From NCBI GenBank assembly GCA_900541885.1, contig UQKW01000036.1, forward strand, positions 1-16,161: DNA of 16,161 nucleotides. The letters run 5' to 3'. Under the pieces are notes generated by a model. It saw only the letters and a list, made by a program, of their open reading frames with translations, was not told the origin of the DNA and did no database searches. Origin of the DNA: an uncultured Collinsella sp. GTDB taxonomy: Bacteria > Actinomycetota > Coriobacteriia > Coriobacteriales > Coriobacteriaceae. Numbering within the stretch: the first letter of the stretch is position 1; every line of letters begins with the position of its first letter. The translations under genes were made by a program, and so were the position numbers. This document shows positions 1-6,345 of the stretch, in pieces.

Positions 1-27
1 CTTCATTACTCCAACGACGAATTCTAG
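1..27 (+). CDS. C-terminal end of an upstream gene (partial)
   Basis: The frame starting at base 1 reads LHYSNDEF and stops with TAG at 25-27. A pair of hairpins follows at once, which is what one expects after the end of a transcription unit. Only eight residues are inside the window, so no product can be named. It could also be a chance open frame. Confidence 0.3.
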   Translation, partial: LHYSNDEF

Positions 28-38
28 GCGGTGTCCCC

Positions 39-81
39 TCCCTTTCAAGAAAGGGAAGAGGCGGGGCATGCCCCGCCTCTT
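39..81. terminator. Tandem hairpins after the upstream gene
   Basis: Two perfect inverted repeats touch each other. At 39-56, TCCCTTTC and GAAAGGGA are separated by AA. At 56-81 there is a 26-base perfect palindrome with arms AAGAGGCGGGGC and GCCCCGCCTCTT. Neither side carries a clean long T-tract, although the minus strand after the second hairpin is pyrimidine-rich. A terminator for the gene ending at 27 is the simplest reading. Confidence 0.5.
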
Positions 82-341
82 ACACCACATCTCTGCGCGC
101 TACCCTCTATACGCCTTCAAATTAATCAAAACGCCCGTTAGCAGGCTTCTGCGTGCCAACGTTAATGAACATATTTATTACTTTGTCTATTATCTCGCTA
201 GACGGATATGTTAGTAGGTTAGCAACAGTACTCATATTTGGCATTTTTTGCCCACGGGGTGTTTCCTGGGGAACCGACAATAGCCTTAGTGTCCCGCGCG
301 ACGCCACTCCCTCCCGGTATCCGCCGACGTTCCCCCATATA
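82..341. other. Non-coding stretch, nothing recognised
   Basis: This stretch is AT-rich between about 120 and 240 and GC-richer afterwards. Overlapping open frames of about 90 codons run on both strands (122-400 minus, 153-422 plus). Neither has a convincing ribosome binding site or a recognisable domain, and both read straight through the hairpin at 342-379. I see no RNA gene here. Confidence 0.4.
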
Positions 342-379
342 AAACCTGCCAAAATAAACCTGTCCCTTTTGGCAGGTTT
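342..379. repeat. REP-like hairpin with GGGACAGG loop
   Basis: AAACCTGCCAAAA (342-354) and TTTTGGCAGGTTT (367-379) form a perfect 13-bp stem around a 12-base loop. On the minus strand the loop reads GGGACAGGTTTA. The same core, GGGACAGG, sits in the loop of the hairpin at 11273-11325. Loops of this kind are typical of bacterial REP-type palindromes associated with RAYT transposases. That link is from general knowledge, since no RAYT is encoded in the window. Confidence 0.6.
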
Positions 380-394
380 CGGGGTGGCAAGGGC

Positions 395-423
395 TTGCAC
401 TTTAGCGTGCGACAGCGGATAAT
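395..423 (+). promoter_or_regulatory. Candidate promoter of the DAHP synthase gene
   Basis: TTGCAC (395-400) lies 17 bases before GATAAT (418-423). The -10 is good and the -35 is weak. Transcription would start near 430 and leave a leader of about 48 bases. The leader ends in GAGGAGG (466-472), a strong ribosome binding site 5 bases before the ATG at 478. No leader peptide or attenuator is visible in it. Confidence 0.4.
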
Positions 424-477
424 GCCGAGCATTCGAGAATACGCTTATTGCTCTTTCTATAGATTGAGGAGGCCCCT

Positions 478-1509
478 ATGGCCATGGAATTCAAACGCAG
501 GCTGCCGATCCCCATGGAGATCCGCGAGGAAATGCCGCTTTCTGCCGAGCTTACCGCCAAAAAGCAGGCATTTGACGCCGAGGTCGCCAAAGTCTTTACC
601 GGCGAGGACGCACGTAAGGTGCTCATCATCGGCCCGTGCTCTGCCGACCGCGAGGATTCGGTGCTCGAGTACATGAACCGACTGGCCAAGACCGCCGAGG
701 AGGTCAAGGACAAGCTCATCGTCATTCCGCGCGTCTACACCAATAAGCCGCGCACCAAGGGCACCGGCTACAAGGGTCTTCTGCACAACCCCAACCCCGA
801 GGCTCCCGACGACCTGCTCGAGGGCGTCAAGGCCATCCGCCACATGCACCTGCGCGTCATCGAGGAGACCGGCTTCTTTACCGCCGATGAGATGCTCTAT
901 CCGTCCAACTACCAATACCTCGTTGACCTGCTGAGCTATGTTGCCGTGGGCGCACGCTCGGTCGAAAACCAGGAGCATCGCCTGGTGTCGAGCGGCATTT
1001 CGGTACCCGTCGGCATGAAGAATCCCACTGCCGGCTCTACCACCGTTATGCTCAACTCCATTTACGCCGCCCAGGCGCACCAGAGCTTCATCTTCCGCAA
1101 CTGGGAGGTCGAGTGCGACGGCAATCCGCTCGCGCACGCCGTTATGCGTGGCTACATCGGTCTCGATGGCCGCACCTACCCCAATTACCACTACGAGCAC
1201 CTGGAACGCCTGGCCGAGCGCTATACCGAGCACGCCGGCTATGCCAATCCGGCAGCGGTCATCGACTGCAACCACGACAACTCGGGTAAGCGTCCGCTTG
1301 AGCAGTATCGCATTTGCAAGGAGGTACTCGACAGCTGCCGCCGCAACGAGTCCATCTCCAAGCTGGTCAAGGGCTTTATGATCGAGTCCTACCTGGAGGA
1401 CGGCAACCAGCCGGTCGACGGCGGTGTCTTTGGCAAGTCGATCACCGACCCGTGCCTGGGCTGGGAAAAGACCGACTACCTCATCCACGAAATCGCGGAG
1501 CGGGTTTAG
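478..1509 (+). CDS. aroF: 3-deoxy-7-phosphoheptulonate (DAHP) synthase, type I
   Basis: Cytosolic enzyme that condenses phosphoenolpyruvate with erythrose 4-phosphate to give DAHP, the first committed step to chorismate and the aromatic amino acids. The 343 residues match the AroF/G/H family (about 350). Conserved blocks in order are IGPCSADRED (metal-ligand Cys54), PRTKGTGYKGLLHNP (phosphate and PEP binding), GARSVENQEHR, PVGMKNPTAGS, DCNHDNSGK (metal His), ESYLEDGNQ (metal Glu) and SITDPCLGWEKT. The ATG at 478 follows GAGGAGG by 5 bases; a second Met two codons on is less well placed. The gene stands alone, with a promoter-like site upstream and a terminator downstream. Which amino acid inhibits it cannot be read from the sequence, so the symbol stands for the family and not for a specific isoenzyme. 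Confidence 0.95.
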   Translation: MAMEFKRRLPIPMEIREEMPLSAELTAKKQAFDAEVAKVFTGEDARKVLIIGPCSADREDSVLEYMNRLAKTAEEVKDKLIVIPRVYTNKPRTKGTGYKGLLHNPNPEAPDDLLEGVKAIRHMHLRVIEETGFFTADEMLYPSNYQYLVDLLSYVAVGARSVENQEHRLVSSGISVPVGMKNPTAGSTTVMLNSIYAAQAHQSFIFRNWEVECDGNPLAHAVMRGYIGLDGRTYPNYHYEHLERLAERYTEHAGYANPAAVIDCNHDNSGKRPLEQYRICKEVLDSCRRNESISKLVKGFMIESYLEDGNQPVDGGVFGKSITDPCLGWEKTDYLIHEIAERV

Positions 1510-1513
1510 TTAC

Positions 1514-1612
1514 GCGGGCCGCATTTGGACAATCTGACGTTCAACTTCAAGGGCGCGACCAGAAGGTCAGCGCCCTTTCGTTTCACGTCACCTTGTCTCG
1601 AATGCGGCCCGC
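1514..1612 (+). terminator. Nested terminator after aroF
   Basis: The inner hairpin has AAGGGCGCGACC (1549-1560), loop AGAA, then GGTC, a bulged A, and GCGCCCTT (to 1577), followed by TCGTTTC. This is a convincing intrinsic terminator. It is enclosed by a perfect 12-bp inverted repeat, GCGGGCCGCATT (1514-1525) and AATGCGGCCCGC (1601-1612), so the whole 99 bases can fold as one two-level structure. Confidence 0.7.
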
Positions 1613-1714
1613 TCGCTGACTTATGCTCAACCTATGGCGTCATCTCGCCCCAAAAGGGCCTCCCTCGCTCTGGCGGGTTTTCGCTGTCGGTACCAAAACA
1701 TCGGTGTTGTCGAA

Positions 1715-1745
1715 GTAGTCATTGGGGACGTTCTTAAATGACTAC
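1715..1745. repeat. REP-like hairpin with GGGGACGTTCTTA loop
   Basis: GTAGTCATT (1715-1723) and AATGACTAC (1737-1745) are perfect 9-bp arms around the loop GGGGACGTTCTTA. The GGGGAC start of the loop recalls the hairpins at 342-379 and 11273-11325, but the stem is unrelated to theirs. The hairpin lies in the convergent junction between aroF and pdxT. Confidence 0.6.
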
Positions 1746-1750
1746 ATAGC

Positions 1751-1818
1751 ATGAGAGTGGATAATCTCCCGGTTTGAGCCTGCATCCAAGCTTAAAGTGG
1801 GAGATTCTCCACTCTCAT
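1751..1818. repeat. Long 20-bp inverted repeat between aroF and pdxT
   Basis: The arms 1751-1770 (starting ATGAGAGTGG) and 1799-1818 (ending CCACTCTCAT) pair over 20 positions with a single mismatch (T1762 against C1807) and leave a 28-base loop. In the plus direction the right arm is followed by a T-rich run, TTCGTTTGTTG, so it may back up termination. Its size and near-perfect arms also suit a miniature mobile repeat. It lies only 5 bases from the hairpin ending at 1745. Confidence 0.6.
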
Positions 1819-1839
1819 TTCGTTTGTTGATTTCGATGC

Positions 1840-2427
1840 CTACATTTGTAGGAACAGTTCGTGGAGGCGGGTGTCTTCGTCGAATTCGGGGTGGAAGGTT
1901 ACGCCGAGCTGGTTGTCTTGGCGGGCGGCGACGATGCGGCCATCGACTTCGGCCAGGGCCTCGGCATCGCCGTGCACCTCAACGATGCGGGGCGCGCGGA
2001 TAAACGTCAGCGGCACTTCACCGTCGATGCCGGCTACCTGCCCCTTGGTTCGAAAGCTGCCGAGCTGCCTGCCGTAGGCATTGCGCTCGACGAACACATC
2101 CATGGTTGCCAGGCGCGGCGTCCCCTTATCGTCGTGGGCGGCAAGGTCGCGCGCCAGCAGAATCAAGCCGGCGCAGGTGCCCAGGACGGGCATGCCTTCA
2201 GCGATACGGGCACGAAGCTCCTCGAGCATGCCGAGCTCGGCAAGCAGCTTCCCTTGAACGGTGGACTCGCCGCCGGGAAGTACCAGACGGTCAAAGTCCT
2301 GCTTCAAATCAGCCGCCTGCCTCAGCTCAATACAGTGTGCGCCAAGCCCGGATAGCCTTGCCTCGTGCTCGGCAAAAGCACCTTGGACCGCCAGCACGGC
2401 GACTGTCTGGTCTGCGTAATCGCTCAT
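1840..2427 (-). CDS. pdxT: Pyridoxal 5'-phosphate synthase glutaminase subunit PdxT
   Basis: Class I-type glutaminase that releases ammonia from glutamine and channels it to PdxS for PLP synthesis. The 195 residues match the family (about 190-200). The oxyanion and glutamine-binding block LPGGEST lies at about residues 50-56. The nucleophile is Cys85 in GTCAGLILLA, and the rest of the triad is His179 and Glu181 in FHPEFDED. The segment RNAYGRQLGSF, typical of PdxT, is near 116-125. The gene lies 20 bases downstream of pdxS on the same strand, so the two are almost certainly cotranscribed. It keeps its own ribosome binding site (AAAGGA, 7 bases before ATG). Confidence 0.96.
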   Translation of the reverse strand: MSDYADQTVAVLAVQGAFAEHEARLSGLGAHCIELRQAADLKQDFDRLVLPGGESTVQGKLLAELGMLEELRARIAEGMPVLGTCAGLILLARDLAAHDDKGTPRLATMDVFVERNAYGRQLGSFRTKGQVAGIDGEVPLTFIRAPRIVEVHGDAEALAEVDGRIVAARQDNQLGVTFHPEFDEDTRLHELFLQM

Positions 2428-2447
2428 GTGCGATCCTTTCTGCTGGA

Positions 2448-3338
2448 CTAGCGCCCGCGCTCCTCCATGATAATCTCGATCTCGTCGGCGTTGATGCCCA
2501 CCATGGCCTCGCCCAGGTCCTCCGAAAGCTCGGCGATGAGCTTGGCATCGGTGAAGTTTGCCACAGCCTTGACGATGGCGGCGGCGCGTTTGGCGGGGTC
2601 GCCGCTCTTAAAGATGCCCGAGCCGACAAAAACGCCCTCGGCGCCCAACTGCATCATCAGCGCGGCGTCGGCGGGGGTCGCTACACCGCCGGCGGCAAAG
2701 TTCACGACGGGAAGCTTGCCCGTGGCATGGACCTCGCGCACCAGCTCGACCGGAACCTGCAGTTGCTTGGCTGCCTCAAAGAGCTCATCGTCGCGCAGGG
2801 CAACAACGTCGCGGATTTGCTTTTGGATCTTGCGCATGTGACGCACGGCCTGAACGACGTCGCCCGTACCCGGCTCACCCTTGGTGCGAATCATCGTGGC
2901 GCCTTCGGCAACACGGCGCAGCGCCTCGCCCAGATCACGGGCGCCGCAGACAAACGGCACGTCAAACTGGGTCTTGTCGATGTGATAGACGTCATCGGCA
3001 GGGGAGAGAACCTCGGACTCGTCGATGTAATCGATCTCGATGGCCTGCAGGACCTGCGCCTCGACGATGTGACCGATGCGGCACTTGGCCATGACGGGGA
3101 TGGAGACGGCCTCCTGGATGCCCTTGATCATCTTGGGGTCGCTCATGCGCGAGACGCCGCCTGCGGCACGGATGTCGGCCGGGATGCGCTCGAGAGCCAT
3201 GACGGCGCAGGCGCCTGCCTCCTCGGCGATGCGTGCCTGCTCGGGCGTGGTGACGTCCATGATGACGCCGCCCTTGAGCATCTGCGCGAGTTCGCGATTG
3301 AGTTTGACGCGATCAGCCTTGCTGGTCTGTTCTGCCAT
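2448..3338 (-). CDS. pdxS: Pyridoxal 5'-phosphate synthase synthase subunit PdxS
   Basis: TIM-barrel lyase that builds PLP from ribose 5-phosphate, glyceraldehyde 3-phosphate and ammonia supplied by PdxT, in the DXP-independent route. By alignment with the Bacillus enzyme (Asp24, Lys81, Lys149) the catalytic residues are Asp28 in GGVIMDV, Lys85 in VMAKCRIGH and Lys153 in IRTKGEPGTG, all present. The start at 3338 (MAEQTSKADR, 296 residues) has GGGAG about 7 bases upstream and matches the family length. A longer in-frame start at 3380 would add 14 residues with no family counterpart. It is the first gene of a pdxS-pdxT operon and is divergent from a MocR-type regulator. Confidence 0.96.
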   Translation of the reverse strand: MAEQTSKADRVKLNRELAQMLKGGVIMDVTTPEQARIAEEAGACAVMALERIPADIRAAGGVSRMSDPKMIKGIQEAVSIPVMAKCRIGHIVEAQVLQAIEIDYIDESEVLSPADDVYHIDKTQFDVPFVCGARDLGEALRRVAEGATMIRTKGEPGTGDVVQAVRHMRKIQKQIRDVVALRDDELFEAAKQLQVPVELVREVHATGKLPVVNFAAGGVATPADAALMMQLGAEGVFVGSGIFKSGDPAKRAAAIVKAVANFTDAKLIAELSEDLGEAMVGINADEIEIIMEERGR

Positions 3339-3428
3339 GGTTGCTCCCTTGGTTGGCATGTGCATTGCTTGACGGAACATCCTATCGGGGAGCTGGGTAT
3401 GGCAAAATACTCAGTTTTCGAGATAATA

Positions 3429-3471
3429 ATAAGGTCAACTTAATACCAGATTGAACAGCTCGATAAGGTCA
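3429..3471. promoter_or_regulatory. Candidate PdxR operator: two ATAAGGTCA direct repeats
   Basis: ATAAGGTCA occurs exactly at 3429-3437 and again at 3463-3471, 34 bases apart, in the 145-base gap between pdxS and the divergent regulator. MocR/PdxR proteins are known to bind direct repeats in such gaps and to respond to PLP. The second copy ends 12 bases before the regulator's ATG, so binding could also autoregulate. On the minus strand TTCAAT and TTATTA, 17 bases apart, are a weak possible pdxS promoter overlapping the first copy. Confidence 0.5.
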
Positions 3472-3483
3472 GGTGGTAAACTC

Positions 3484-4920
3484 ATGCTTGACTACAATTT
3501 GGAAAAACGCGGCGAAGCATCGCTTTATGAGTATGTTTACCAGCAAATTCGAGATGATATTGTTGCTGGACGTATTGCGGCGGGGGAGCATCTGCCGTCT
3601 AAGCGCACCTTTGCCAGTCATCTGGGAATCAGCGTCATTACTATCGAGAATGCATATAGCCAGTTACTTGCCGAGGGTTATATTTGCTCAAAGCCGCGGC
3701 GTGGCTACTACGCTTGCAGGCTTCCGGATGCACCGGTTTTGGCTTCGGCTGCGGAGGGCATCGACCGAGATGCCGCCTCTGCGGGTCCCAGCGCGCATGA
3801 TGTCAACGGACAGGTCGAGCGATTCGATGCACTTTCTCCTTCCGCTTTGGAGGCGGCGCGGCTTTGGCAAAGCGCACTACGGGCGACGCTGGCATCCGAA
3901 GATGAGCGCGAAATCTTTTCGCCCGCACCGGCGCAGGGCACCGCTCGGCTGCGACGCGCAATTGCTCACCATCTGCGTGGGACGAGGGGCATGAATGTCG
4001 ATCCCAACAACATTGTTATCGGTGCAGGCGCCCAGCTGCTCGATACCATGTTGGTTCAGTTGCTTGGCGCTGACAAGGTGTATGCCGTTGAGGACCCGGG
4101 CTATTTGCGCCTGACGCGCATCTATCAGGCTATGGGCTGCAAAGTTCGACATATCCCGTTGGATGATGAGGGCGTGGACTTGAGCACTCTGCAGAAAAGC
4201 GGGACCGATGTCCTTCACCTGATGCCGTCCCATCAGTATCCGACTGGCCTTGTGACGAGCATTGCGCGGCGCTATGCGCTTCTGAGCTGGGCCGCCGAGC
4301 GACCAGGTCGGTATCTCATCGAAGATGACTTTGATTGTGAGTTTCGCCTTGCCGGCAAGCCGATTCCCGCGCTCGCGTCGATCGATGCCGCCCAGTCGGT
4401 TATCTACACCAACACGTTTTCGAAGAGCCTGTCATCGGCGTTGCGTCTAGCGTACATGGTGCTGCCCGATGAGCTAATGGAGCGGTTTAGGCGCAACCTT
4501 GGTTTTTACGCCTCGTCGGTGAGTTCTGTTGACCAGGTCGCTTTGGCTCGTTTGCTGGAATCGGGTGATTACGAGCGACATGTGAACCGCGTGCGCGTTC
4601 GTGCTCGCGAGGCGCGTGATGGCCTGGCGGCGCTTGTACGGAAGGCATTTCCGGCAGGGGAGGTCTCGATCGAGCAGGCAGATGCGGGCCTTTACTGTAC
4701 CGTGGTTGCGGAGCGTGGAACGGGCGGAAGCTCTTTTGCGCAGGCTCTCGCGCGCTCGAGCATCCCTTTTGTCGATATCAGTGACTGTTATTGGTGTGCC
4801 GATGGCGCATCTGTCCCTGAAAACTCAACTCAAATTCTTGTCCAGTATGACGATCTGAGTCCAAAAGTGCTAACTACCTTGGAATTGCAGCTAATGGGGG
4901 GCACTCTGCAACCTAAGTGA
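3484..4920 (+). CDS. pdxR: MocR-family transcriptional regulator, probable PdxR
   Basis: DNA-binding regulator made of a GntR winged helix fused to a fold-type I aminotransferase domain. The first 70 or so residues give the HTH (SLYEYVYQQIRDD to SKPRRGYYA). The rest contains SHQYPTG, EDDFDCEFR and the PLP lysine in NTFSKSLSSALR (Lys314). At 478 residues it has the usual length. I chose the ATG at 3484 because AGGTGG lies 7 bases upstream; a TTG at 3451 opens a longer frame without support. Divergence from pdxST points to control of B6 synthesis, which in this family is normally PLP-responsive. The stop codon TGA lies inside the left arm of the 119-bp repeat at 4915. The regulatory target is inferred from position only. 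Confidence 0.88.
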   Translation: MLDYNLEKRGEASLYEYVYQQIRDDIVAGRIAAGEHLPSKRTFASHLGISVITIENAYSQLLAEGYICSKPRRGYYACRLPDAPVLASAAEGIDRDAASAGPSAHDVNGQVERFDALSPSALEAARLWQSALRATLASEDEREIFSPAPAQGTARLRRAIAHHLRGTRGMNVDPNNIVIGAGAQLLDTMLVQLLGADKVYAVEDPGYLRLTRIYQAMGCKVRHIPLDDEGVDLSTLQKSGTDVLHLMPSHQYPTGLVTSIARRYALLSWAAERPGRYLIEDDFDCEFRLAGKPIPALASIDAAQSVIYTNTFSKSLSSALRLAYMVLPDELMERFRRNLGFYASSVSSVDQVALARLLESGDYERHVNRVRVRAREARDGLAALVRKAFPAGEVSIEQADAGLYCTVVAERGTGGSSFAQALARSSIPFVDISDCYWCADGASVPENSTQILVQYDDLSPKVLTTLELQLMGGTLQPK

Positions 4921-5033
4921 GTAGACTTTTAGCACTTTGGCGACCAGGAAGTTTTGTAACAAGCTATCTACCTTCGGTTTTGAAAAGCAGGATGACCGGG
5001 CTGCTCGGGATGTTCAAAAAAGTCTACTCACTT
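4915..5033. repeat. 119-bp inverted-repeat element, copy 1
   Basis: Starts AAGTGAGTAGACTTTT and ends AAAAAAGTCTACTCACTT; the outer 16 bases of the two ends are perfectly complementary. A second copy of exactly 119 bp lies at 6336-6454 in the same orientation, about 80% identical by hand alignment, and a third begins at 16056. Bases shared by all three inside the element include CAAG and TACCT at the same offsets. The first six bases contain the stop codon of the regulator gene. It looks like a MITE-like or structured intergenic repeat. Confidence 0.8.
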
Positions 5034-5068
5034 GTCGCGCAAAGCTTCTGCTTGAGAAATAAAATGGG

Positions 5069-5134
5069 GTTTTCAACAGAGCTTCGTCCAGCTCTCGGCA
5101 AGCTTTTGGCCAGTTGGGGAGGGCTGTTGAAAAC
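5069..5134. repeat. 66-bp palindromic element upstream of the nuclease-like gene
   Basis: GTTTTCAACAG (5069-5079) and CTGTTGAAAAC (5124-5134) are perfect 11-bp terminal inverted repeats. Inside, CAGCTCTC and GAGGGCTG can pair as an alternative stem that shares bases with the right arm. It is unrelated in sequence to the 119-bp element that ends 36 bases earlier. The rest of 5034-5217 holds no gene that I can support. Confidence 0.55.
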
Positions 5135-5217
5135 TTGGCAGTCCGTTCGGCGCCATTTTTGGTGCGTTCGCGCCAATGCGTGACTGACTGGGTTGAAATT
5201 CGTGTTCTCCTGTGCCT

Positions 5218-6345
5218 ATGAAGGATCTACTTTGTGACATATCGGCTTTTAGGTACTGGCGTTTGCCTCCTCAAGTCCGCGCTTTGTGTCCGCCGCTTCC
5301 ACGACCGGAAGAAGACCGGCAGCGATATGATCTCGCCCGCAACCCGACGGCTGCGGTCGCGCTCGGTTTTCCGTTGCATACATTGGTTCAGACGAGAAAC
5401 AAACGGACTTGTCCTGCCAGCATTAGGCAGCGGCTGTTTCTTGGTGAGCTTCCCAGGGAATCCGTACTGGAAACGGAGCATGGATTTTTGATTACGTCTC
5501 CTCTACTGACGGCATTCATCATGTCACGGCATCTGACGGATCTTCAGCTTCTTTTGGTATTGGCGGAGATGTGTGGCTTGTTTGCGGTGTGTGCCCTGCC
5601 GGCGTTACTTGAGACGGAGCTTTCGCGTGCAATTGATTCGGGTGCGATTTCGACAACGTTCGGTTGGGCGCGCTGCCCGTCCGAGGACGGCACCGCCTCA
5701 AATTTATGGCGTCGAGACGCTTTGGTTTTGGGCGGAGACCTTGACCGTTTTTGTTCAGATGTTTGTGGGATGCGTTACGGCAATAGATTTATGGCGGTAT
5801 CGCAACTCGTTCCATTGGGTGCCGCGTCGCCTTTTGAGGTCGAGGCGTATTTGCTACTTGCACTGCCGCGATCCCTGGGAGGCGAAGGTTTTTGCGGCAT
5901 AGAGCTTAATGTTGAAGTGATGCTAAACACAAGTGCTCGAGCGATTGTGGGAAAGTCCCGTGTATATATCGACCTACTTCTTTCTTCACCGGACGGTAGG
6001 CGACAGGTGGCCATTGAATGTCAGGGAAAGGCCTCGCACGGACGCGCAGGGGATGGCTTGCGTGACGCTGACCGCATGACGGCCCTTCAGGCCATGGGCT
6101 ACGATGTACTTCTCCTGACACACAGACAGATATCCGATGAGGGTAGATTCCGCGCGATCGTTAAGACCGTATGCAGGATGCTCGATGCTGAATATCGTGA
6201 TAAAAGCTCAGATGAGCAAAGGGCTGAGGCATTACTCCGGTCTGAACTATTCGTTGACTGGACAAAATTGGGAGTAATCGACGGAAAGATGCCCGCTAGA
6301 CACAAAATGGCTCGATCGTGGACGGCTGCGGTTCTAAGTGAGTAG
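5218..6345 (+). CDS. AbiEi-like / DUF559-like protein with PD-(D/E)XK endonuclease motifs
   Basis: Not a named gene. The ATG at 5218 gives 375 residues; a GTG two codons earlier is also possible, and neither has a clear ribosome binding site. The N-terminal half (ISAFRYWRLPP, then GFPLHTLVQT, ITSPLLTAFIMS) resembles the AbiEi-like part of actinobacterial AbiEi-DUF559 fusions. The C-terminal half has the Vsr/DUF559 order SPFE (Glu207), YIDLLL (Asp252), AIECQGK (Glu267), His274, then DADRMTAL and MGYDVLLLTHRQI. This suggests a PD-(D/E)XK nuclease fold. No toxin or methylase partner lies next to it. It is bounded by two copies of the 119-bp element, its stop TAG lies inside the second, and its codon use looks less GC-rich than its neighbours, so acquisition is plausible. 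Role unknown; defence or toxin-antitoxin is inference. Confidence 0.7.
   Translation: MKDLLCDISAFRYWRLPPQVRALCPPLPRPEEDRQRYDLARNPTAAVALGFPLHTLVQTRNKRTCPASIRQRLFLGELPRESVLETEHGFLITSPLLTAFIMSRHLTDLQLLLVLAEMCGLFAVCALPALLETELSRAIDSGAISTTFGWARCPSEDGTASNLWRRDALVLGGDLDRFCSDVCGMRYGNRFMAVSQLVPLGAASPFEVEAYLLLALPRSLGGEGFCGIELNVEVMLNTSARAIVGKSRVYIDLLLSSPDGRRQVAIECQGKASHGRAGDGLRDADRMTALQAMGYDVLLLTHRQISDEGRFRAIVKTVCRMLDAEYRDKSSDEQRAEALLRSELFVDWTKLGVIDGKMPARHKMARSWTAAVLSE

Noticed and set aside
153..422. Open frames on both strands in the aroF leader region
   Set aside because: They run through the hairpin at 342-379 and the promoter, have no ribosome binding site, and show no family resemblance.
457..1488. 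Long open frame on the minus strand opposite aroF (343 codons)
   Set aside because: It mirrors the DAHP synthase gene, has no recognisable domain and arises from the GC-rich third positions of the real gene.
2106..3443. 445-codon plus-strand frame opposite pdxT and pdxS
   Set aside because: It lies antisense to two certain genes, crosses their boundary and has a composition typical of a shadow frame.
3451..3483. Upstream TTG start for the MocR regulator
   Set aside because: It would place the start inside the candidate operator region and adds residues with no family counterpart; the ATG at 3484 has a ribosome binding site.
4917..5183. 88-codon frame starting GTG at the regulator's stop codon and covering repeat copy 1
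   Set aside because: The same frame in copy 2 is broken by a TAA, and the differences between the copies are spread over codon positions (about 8, 5 and 8 by hand count), so there is no sign of coding selection, although V-S-R-L recurs in all three copies.
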